From positions 496,001 through 560,000 of the forward strand of contig BPKM01000001.1 in the NCBI GenBank assembly GCA_026005135.1: DNA of 64,000 nucleotides, given 5' to 3'. This document shows positions 58,940-64,000 of the stretch, one piece after another. The DNA comes from Leptospiraceae bacterium (GTDB lineage: Bacteria > Spirochaetota > Leptospiria > Leptospirales > Leptonemataceae). Position 1 is the first letter of the stretch. Every line of letters starts with the position of its first letter. The notes beneath the pieces are model-generated. The model searched no databases, was not told the origin of the DNA, and saw only the letters and a list, made by a program, of their open reading frames with translations. A program made the position numbers and the translations under genes.

Positions 58940-59995
58940 ATGAAGAAATTTGCCCAGTTTATCCTCAGTTTTATTATCATCATAGTATTCTTAGGTATAG
59001 GATTGGTATTGCCATTAATTTTTATTTACAAAAGTGGTAAAAATTTTATAGAAGATGTCCAAAAGCAAACCAAAAATAGGGCATTAGAAATTGCTATAGC
59101 CTTAGATACAATGAGTGGAGAAAGTTTTTATTACGATAATATGATTTCTTTAAGTAATGTAATGGCAAAAATAAAAGAACATACTAATATTCGAAATGAT
59201 CCATATAAAATTAAAGAAATATTTTTATTAGATAATGAAAATCATCTGCTTGCTCATAATGACATTATAAAAGTTGCAAAAGATTTTCAACCTCAATTTG
59301 ATCCAGAAAAATATAAATTAGGACAGATTTTATTTTATGGTAATCCTATATCTATTGAAACAATTGGTTACGCAGAAATACAATTACCAGAAGAAATAAA
59401 AAAGTTGAATTCTTATTTACTATTTATTCCAGTAGAAAAAATCTTAAAAGAATCTATAAGAAAATATTTGCCTGATTTATTAGCAAATCAATTTCATGTT
59501 TATAGTAGTGTTTATCCGCCAGATGAAGTATATCCCAAAGGTTCATTGCATATTATAATTGAAAATCAAGGCATTGTTCCCTTAGTATCTTACTGGTTAA
59601 AACAGATGTTTTATATAAGTTTAATATCAATATCAATATTTTTTATATTATTTATTTTATTTATGATTTTATTAATACAATTATTAAAAAAATCAGAATC
59701 AAAAAACGAAGTATTTGATGAAATTATAGAAATACCAGATACAGATACTTCGAAAGAAAAATTACCTGAAGATGAATTAAGTTTGGATTATTTTGAACCT
59801 GATTTTGAAGATATTGAAGAAGTAAAAGAAGAAAAAATAAATAAAAATAATATAATTTCTTTATCTGAATATCAGAAGAAAACAAATAAAAATCTTAAAC
59901 AAAAAATAGATTCTTCCCAAAGCGAAGAAAAGAAAAATACTCAAAAAATTGTAAATGATTACGAAAATATTATAGATGCTCTACCCTTAGAGTAA
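58940..59995 (+). CDS. Membrane protein with periplasmic sensor-like domain
   Basis: The 351-residue protein has TM1 (about 8-30), a periplasmic domain of about 180 residues that looks like a Cache/dCache-type sensor (KEIFLLDNENHLLAHNDIIK), TM2 (about 219-243) and an acidic cytoplasmic tail (about 245-351) with no kinase, HAMP or MCP domain. It precedes the STAS/zinc-ribbon gene by 10 bases and murJ lies beyond it, so the three form one transcript. It may relay an envelope signal to the STAS protein (inference). Confidence 0.68.
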   Translation: MKKFAQFILSFIIIIVFLGIGLVLPLIFIYKSGKNFIEDVQKQTKNRALEIAIALDTMSGESFYYDNMISLSNVMAKIKEHTNIRNDPYKIKEIFLLDNENHLLAHNDIIKVAKDFQPQFDPEKYKLGQILFYGNPISIETIGYAEIQLPEEIKKLNSYLLFIPVEKILKESIRKYLPDLLANQFHVYSSVYPPDEVYPKGSLHIIIENQGIVPLVSYWLKQMFYISLISISIFFILFILFMILLIQLLKKSESKNEVFDEIIEIPDTDTSKEKLPEDELSLDYFEPDFEDIEEVKEEKINKNNIISLSEYQKKTNKNLKQKIDSSQSEEKKNTQKIVNDYENIIDALPLE

Positions 59996-60005
59996 GGAAA
60001 TAAAA

Positions 60006-60986
60006 ATGAGTTCTGCAAAAATACAAAATGAATTAATAGAAAAAACTGTTTTTTTAAATCTAAAAGGACAATTAAATCCCTACAATGCACTTTCATTTAA
60101 AAAGAATGTTTTTAATATACCAGAAAATAAAAAGTTTTTAGTTTTAGATTTAACAAATTTACATTCTATTAGTGGTGAAGGAATTAAAGTTTTTTTTGAA
60201 TCAATAAAATATTTCCAAAAGCGAAATGGAATTGTAATTTTGATTCACCCTAAGGAAGAAATATTTCTATTATTAAAATTTTTAAAATTATTAAATTATG
60301 TAATTATTGTAGAAGATTATCACAAAGCAAAAGAAGTGATTGAAAGTTATTTAGAAAATAAGGGATATACTACCAGTTTTCAAATAGAAGAAATACCTTA
60401 CTCAGAAGTCTTTCAGGATCAATTAGAAAAAAATGATTCACAAGAAAAATCAGTTCTGGCAAATAATATTCATTATTATCAGAATATAAAAAAAAATAAA
60501 GATTTTCCAGCAGAAGAATTAAATCAATTAAAAGAAAACTTACAATATGTTCATAATCGTTTATCACAATTAAGTGAAAAAATCAATCAGACTAATTATC
60601 AAGATAATAAAGATTTATTTCAATATATTGAAGATAAAATTGCAGAAATAAAAAAGAGTAATGAATTTTATTTTCAGGAATTTCAAAATCGGTTTTATAA
60701 TTTAGAAGAATCTCATAATCAATTAAAAGATATTGTAATGGAATTAAAAAATGATGTAAAAGAAATTAAAAATGCAATTTTAAAAGAACCCAAAAATCAA
60801 CAAGAAGAAACTCAATTAGAAGAATCCAATGAAATAAAAAAAATTAATGGATATTTTATAATAACCTGTCAATCCTGTGGTCAGGCATTAAGAATAAAAC
60901 AATTAGGAAAGCATTTATGTCCCAAATGTAAAACAGAATTTAATGTTTTACCTAAGGGGGTTATAAAATTTTATGAACATTCGTGA
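60006..60986 (+). CDS. STAS-domain protein with coiled coil and C-terminal zinc ribbon
   Basis: The 326-residue protein starts with a STAS domain (about 1-115; FLVLDLTNLHSISGEGIKVF contains the Ser at the usual phosphorylation turn). A coiled coil follows (about 165-265). The end is a zinc ribbon with CxxC pairs (CQSCGQALRIKQLGKHLCPK, about 285-304, then C). Anti-anti-sigma proteins are normally STAS alone, so the ribbon suggests RNA/DNA or protein contact. Its gene overlaps murJ by 4 bases. Confidence 0.75.
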   Translation: MSSAKIQNELIEKTVFLNLKGQLNPYNALSFKKNVFNIPENKKFLVLDLTNLHSISGEGIKVFFESIKYFQKRNGIVILIHPKEEIFLLLKFLKLLNYVIIVEDYHKAKEVIESYLENKGYTTSFQIEEIPYSEVFQDQLEKNDSQEKSVLANNIHYYQNIKKNKDFPAEELNQLKENLQYVHNRLSQLSEKINQTNYQDNKDLFQYIEDKIAEIKKSNEFYFQEFQNRFYNLEESHNQLKDIVMELKNDVKEIKNAILKEPKNQQEETQLEESNEIKKINGYFIITCQSCGQALRIKQLGKHLCPKCKTEFNVLPKGVIKFYEHS

Positions 60987-62611
60987 GTAAAAGTGCAAGA
61001 AATTCATTAAAACTAACTTTGATGACTTTTATTTCCCGTATTCTGGGATTAATTCGAGATCATTTTTTAGCACGGTTTTTTGGAACAAGTTTAATTGCTA
61101 CCTATTGGGAAATTGCTTATATGCTTCCTAATATGTTACGAAATTTATTAGCAGAAGGTATTTTATCTCAATCCTTTATCCCTGTATATTCAGAATCTTT
61201 AAAAATATCCGAAAAAAAAGCAAAAGAAGATAGTGGAAAAATCATTCTATTTTTATCAATTATTTTATTTTTTATTGTTATAATAGGAATTATTATTTTT
61301 CCTTATGTTTTACCCTATTATGTTGGTAAACCAAAAGAAGAAATAAAATTATTAATATTACTTTCGCAAATCTTATTTGGATTTATTGCATTTATAAGTT
61401 TAACATCTATATTTTCTGGAATTTTATATACCCATCATCGTTTTGTTCTTCCTTCTATATCTCCTATAATATTAAACCTTGTTTTTATATTTACATTTTT
61501 AGGTTTTTTAATACTTTCAAAATGGTATAAAATTTCAATAGAAAATATAGCTATAAGTTTAGCTATAATGGTTCTAATAGGTAGTTTTGTAGTTATGATG
61601 ATACAGTATTATTTTGTAAAAAAGAATCATTGGGAACCAGAATTTAATTTTTCTTTGAGGATATTTTCTGATCCAGTGATAAAAAAATTATTTTCTTTAG
61701 TTGCACCAGCGATATTGGGAGCAAGTATATTTCAATTAAATCAACTAATAGATATTTTTTTAGCAAGTTATTTTGTAAAGATTGATGGAGCTATACCTGC
61801 ACTACGTTTTGCACATCGTTTAATACAACTTCCTACAGGTTTGATCGGTGTTGCTATTTCTACTACTATATTACCTGTTTTATCTTCTTATATTCGTAAT
61901 AAAGAATCTTATAATAAATCTGGAGAAGAATTGGTTTCTGCAATTCGATTTTCTTTATTTTTAACGATACCAGCAGCAATAGGATTATTTATTTTAGCTC
62001 CCTGGATAATTCATTTTTTATTTTCTGGAGGTCTTTGGAATTTGCGTTCTACTTATATAACGTTATGGGCATTGCAATTTTATTTATTAGGAATTCCTTT
62101 TTATAGTACAAATAAAATATTAACTTCTACGTATTATGCTTATAAAGATACTAAAACACCAGTAAAAATTTTAATTATGATTGTAATAATTAATTTAATG
62201 CTTAATGTTATTTTTATACCTTTATTAGAGCATGGAGGTTTAGCATTAAGTACAGCTATATCTGCTTTTTTAAATACTTTATTCTTATTTTATTTTTTAA
62301 AAGATAAACCCATCGAAATTCCCTATAAAGAATTCAATTCTTTTTTTAAAAATATTATTATATTGATTATTATAATGATTCTATATTTATTGATTTTAAA
62401 ACAATTCTTTTATTTCCCTTATGAAGAATATCGTTTTTCATTGGATTTTTTATTGCATAATGATTTTAATTCTAATTCAATTCCATCACGTTTTATTGCT
62501 CTTCAAATTCTAATTTTAGGAATTTCTGGAAGTATATTATTTTATTTTCTATTAGCAAAGTTCCTTTTAACTAAGGAATTTAATGTTATTTTTAGTATTT
62601 TAAAAAGGTAA
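60983..62611 (+). CDS. murJ: Lipid II flippase MurJ
   Basis: The 542-residue protein has 14 predicted TM helices of the MATE/MVF type. The N-terminal signature is FISRILGLIRDHFLARFFGT, followed by LPNMLRNLLAEGILSQSFIP with the essential Arg residues. Further motifs are ALRFAHRLIQLPTGLIGVAI and ATTILPVLS-like ISTTILPVLSS. It flips lipid II for peptidoglycan synthesis. It starts at a GTG overlapping the STAS gene by 4 bases. Confidence 0.93.
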   Translation: MSKSARNSLKLTLMTFISRILGLIRDHFLARFFGTSLIATYWEIAYMLPNMLRNLLAEGILSQSFIPVYSESLKISEKKAKEDSGKIILFLSIILFFIVIIGIIIFPYVLPYYVGKPKEEIKLLILLSQILFGFIAFISLTSIFSGILYTHHRFVLPSISPIILNLVFIFTFLGFLILSKWYKISIENIAISLAIMVLIGSFVVMMIQYYFVKKNHWEPEFNFSLRIFSDPVIKKLFSLVAPAILGASIFQLNQLIDIFLASYFVKIDGAIPALRFAHRLIQLPTGLIGVAISTTILPVLSSYIRNKESYNKSGEELVSAIRFSLFLTIPAAIGLFILAPWIIHFLFSGGLWNLRSTYITLWALQFYLLGIPFYSTNKILTSTYYAYKDTKTPVKILIMIVIINLMLNVIFIPLLEHGGLALSTAISAFLNTLFLFYFLKDKPIEIPYKEFNSFFKNIIILIIIMILYLLILKQFFYFPYEEYRFSLDFLLHNDFNSNSIPSRFIALQILILGISGSILFYFLLAKFLLTKEFNVIFSILKR

Positions 62612-63077
62612 GAGCTTTATTGCTATTTAATATTATTCTATTTCCTTTGTTATGTTTTCTTTTTTTGCCATTATAATTTTTATTGTATGAACTATTGTTA
62701 TTTTGTTAAAGATGTTTTAGATATTTTTAATAGTTGATAAAAAATGGTTTCGGATATATTAATATTAAATCAAGAAATTGCTAAATATTTTAAAAAATCA
62801 TAATTAAAAATTAATAGATTTTTACAAACTAAATTTAAGTCATTTGTTTTTTATATTAAATTTTATTTTATCTATTATGTTTAAATAAAATTATCAGCAT
62901 ATTTTTGTAAAAAACTAATAAAAAATAAAAAATTATTTTAGTTAATAATAGATGATGATTATAAAATTCGCTGACATATTTGTTGTTATTTTTTTTAATA
63001 AAAATTCAAAAAAAACTTGATCATTCTTGTATAGTTGTAAACATAGGTTAGAAATTCAATTATTATAGGGGGTTTTT
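62612..63077 (+). other. 466-base intergenic region without a clear gene
   Basis: This stretch between murJ and the aldehyde dehydrogenase is very A+T-rich, with many stops in all frames. The longest coding-like text is an isolated 19-codon frame (MVSDILILNQEIAKYFKKS, from about 62746), too short to call. A TTGATC element at 63017-63022 about 17 bases before a poor -10 could be the dehydrogenase promoter. I see no repeat, tRNA or hairpin terminator. Confidence 0.4.
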
Positions 63078-64000
63078 ATGACTACCATTATTCAAGAAAA
63101 AACACAAGAAATAATAAATATAAATCCAGCGACGGGGGAAGAGATTAGCAAAGTTCCTATTCTGGATAAAGAGCAAGTAGAAGAGCTTGTATTACGTGCA
63201 AAAAAATATTTTCCGATATGGAGTAAATTAACATTAAAGGAGAGAGCTAGATATTTAAAAAAATTACAAAAACAAATTGTTAAAGATATGGACGAACTTG
63301 TGGATACTATCTGCAAAGAAACAGGAAAAACAGAAATGGATGGAATAGTAGAAATTTTTACTGTTTCTGAGCATTTAAATTATGTTGTTAAAAAAGGTCC
63401 CAAATATTTAAAAGATGAGCCTCGTTCTACTGGAATTTTTGTTCATAAAAAAGCTTATGTTTCTTATCATCCCAAGGGTGTTGTTGGAGTTATAAGTCCA
63501 TGGAATTATCCATTTATATTAACTGCTGGACCTGTTGTACAGGCATTAATGGCTGGTAATACAGTTGTTGTAAAACCATCAGAAGTAACACCTAATACAA
63601 CTTTGAAGTTACGCGAAATAGCAACAAGGGCTGGTATACCAGAAGATGCATTTTTAGTAGCTACTGGAGATGGAAGAACAGGAGCAGCTTTAGTAGAATC
63701 TCTAAATACAGATATGATTTGTTTTACAGGTTCTACTGCAACAGGTAGAAAAATTGCGGAAGTTTGTGGTAGAATGTTAAAACCAGTTATTTTAGAATTA
63801 GGTGGTAAAGATCCTATGATCATTTTCGAAGATGCAAATTTAAAAAGAGCAGCAAAAGCAGCTTTATGGGGTGGAATTTCTAATTCTGGACAAACCTGTA
63901 TTGCTGTAGAAAGAATTATTATACATGAATCTGTTTATAATAAATTTATAGAATTAATAAAACAAGAATTAGAACAAATTAAACAAGGATATTATAAAGA
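63078..64000 (+). CDS. NAD(P)-dependent aldehyde dehydrogenase, cut by the window end
   Basis: The first 307 codons of an ALDH-superfamily enzyme are present. Seen are the cofactor segment GVISPWNYPFILTAGPVVQA, KPSEVTP, FTGSTATGRKIAEV (GxxxxG nucleotide loop), the catalytic Glu in LELGGKDPMI and the catalytic Cys in NSGQTCIAVERI. Family length is about 450-500, so roughly 150-200 residues lie outside. AGGGGG lies 5-6 bases before the ATG as a strong ribosome site. It oxidises an aldehyde to the acid; the substrate is not readable. Confidence 0.9.
   Translation, partial: MTTIIQEKTQEIININPATGEEISKVPILDKEQVEELVLRAKKYFPIWSKLTLKERARYLKKLQKQIVKDMDELVDTICKETGKTEMDGIVEIFTVSEHLNYVVKKGPKYLKDEPRSTGIFVHKKAYVSYHPKGVVGVISPWNYPFILTAGPVVQALMAGNTVVVKPSEVTPNTTLKLREIATRAGIPEDAFLVATGDGRTGAALVESLNTDMICFTGSTATGRKIAEVCGRMLKPVILELGGKDPMIIFEDANLKRAAKAALWGGISNSGQTCIAVERIIIHESVYNKFIELIKQELEQIKQGYYK

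Overview
The window is A+T-rich bacterial chromosome, clearly below one third G+C by eye. It is densely packed with housekeeping and envelope genes, with no phage, insertion sequence, CRISPR array or rRNA operon visible. The organism is diderm (LptF/G-type permease, GT9 heptosyltransferase-like enzyme, TolC/MacAB-type exporter, lipoproteins) and flagellated (FliD, FliM). Several features point to a spirochaete near the Leptospirales: signal peptides ending in LFSQE, a broken DUF1564-like gene, a hisZ-purA pair, a membrane SpoIIE phosphatase and STAS proteins. This placement is an inference from gene content, not a phylogeny.

Layout. 0-7 kb: thioesterase, cell-wall amidase and a J-domain protein, then a compact module of acyl-CoA dehydrogenase, APH-fold kinase, DUF6285-like protein and histidine phosphatase. 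This matches the 4-hydroxyacyl-CoA phosphorylation logic of LvaABC/ACAD10-11. 7.2-9.9 kb: a frameshifted DUF1564-like relic, an AI-2E-type permease with a cNMP-binding protein, and five tRNAs. 10-13.4 kb: tig-clpP-clpX, where the ClpP has lost the catalytic Ser and Asp (ClpR-like). 13.4-18 kb: DUF1820 gene, fliD, a helical protein and a PAS/Fis-type regulator. 18-24.3 kb: a VWA-FHA membrane protein and a TolC-MacA-MacB efflux operon. 24.3-28.9 kb: class II aldolase, two Met-type tRNAs (one initiator), tandem stomatin-like proteins with a CsoR/CstR-type repressor, and mdh.

28.9-32.4 kb is a decay zone. A trehalose-6-phosphate synthase/phosphatase pseudogene carries about five frameshifts and four in-frame stops, and both flanking genes are frameshifted at the ends facing it. 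32.4-38.8 kb (minus strand): TPR, propeller/VWA and coiled-coil proteins and an LptF/G-family permease. 38.8-49.4 kb (plus strand): GT9, purM, rlmN, fliM, a GT-C glycosyltransferase split at poly-T tracts, a SirB1-like protein, polyprenyl synthase, and an SGNH plus MBOAT pair. 49.4-64 kb: thioesterase, uvrC, arylesterase-like lipoprotein, SpoIIE phosphatase, RluA-type pseudouridine synthase, purA-hisZ, a membrane sensor-like protein with a STAS/zinc-ribbon protein, murJ, and an aldehyde dehydrogenase cut by the window end.

The strongest candidates for something new are the inactive-looking ClpP beside clpX, the Lva-like operon with its own phosphatase, the possibly phase-variable GT-C gene, and the STAS/zinc-ribbon and VWA protein sets.
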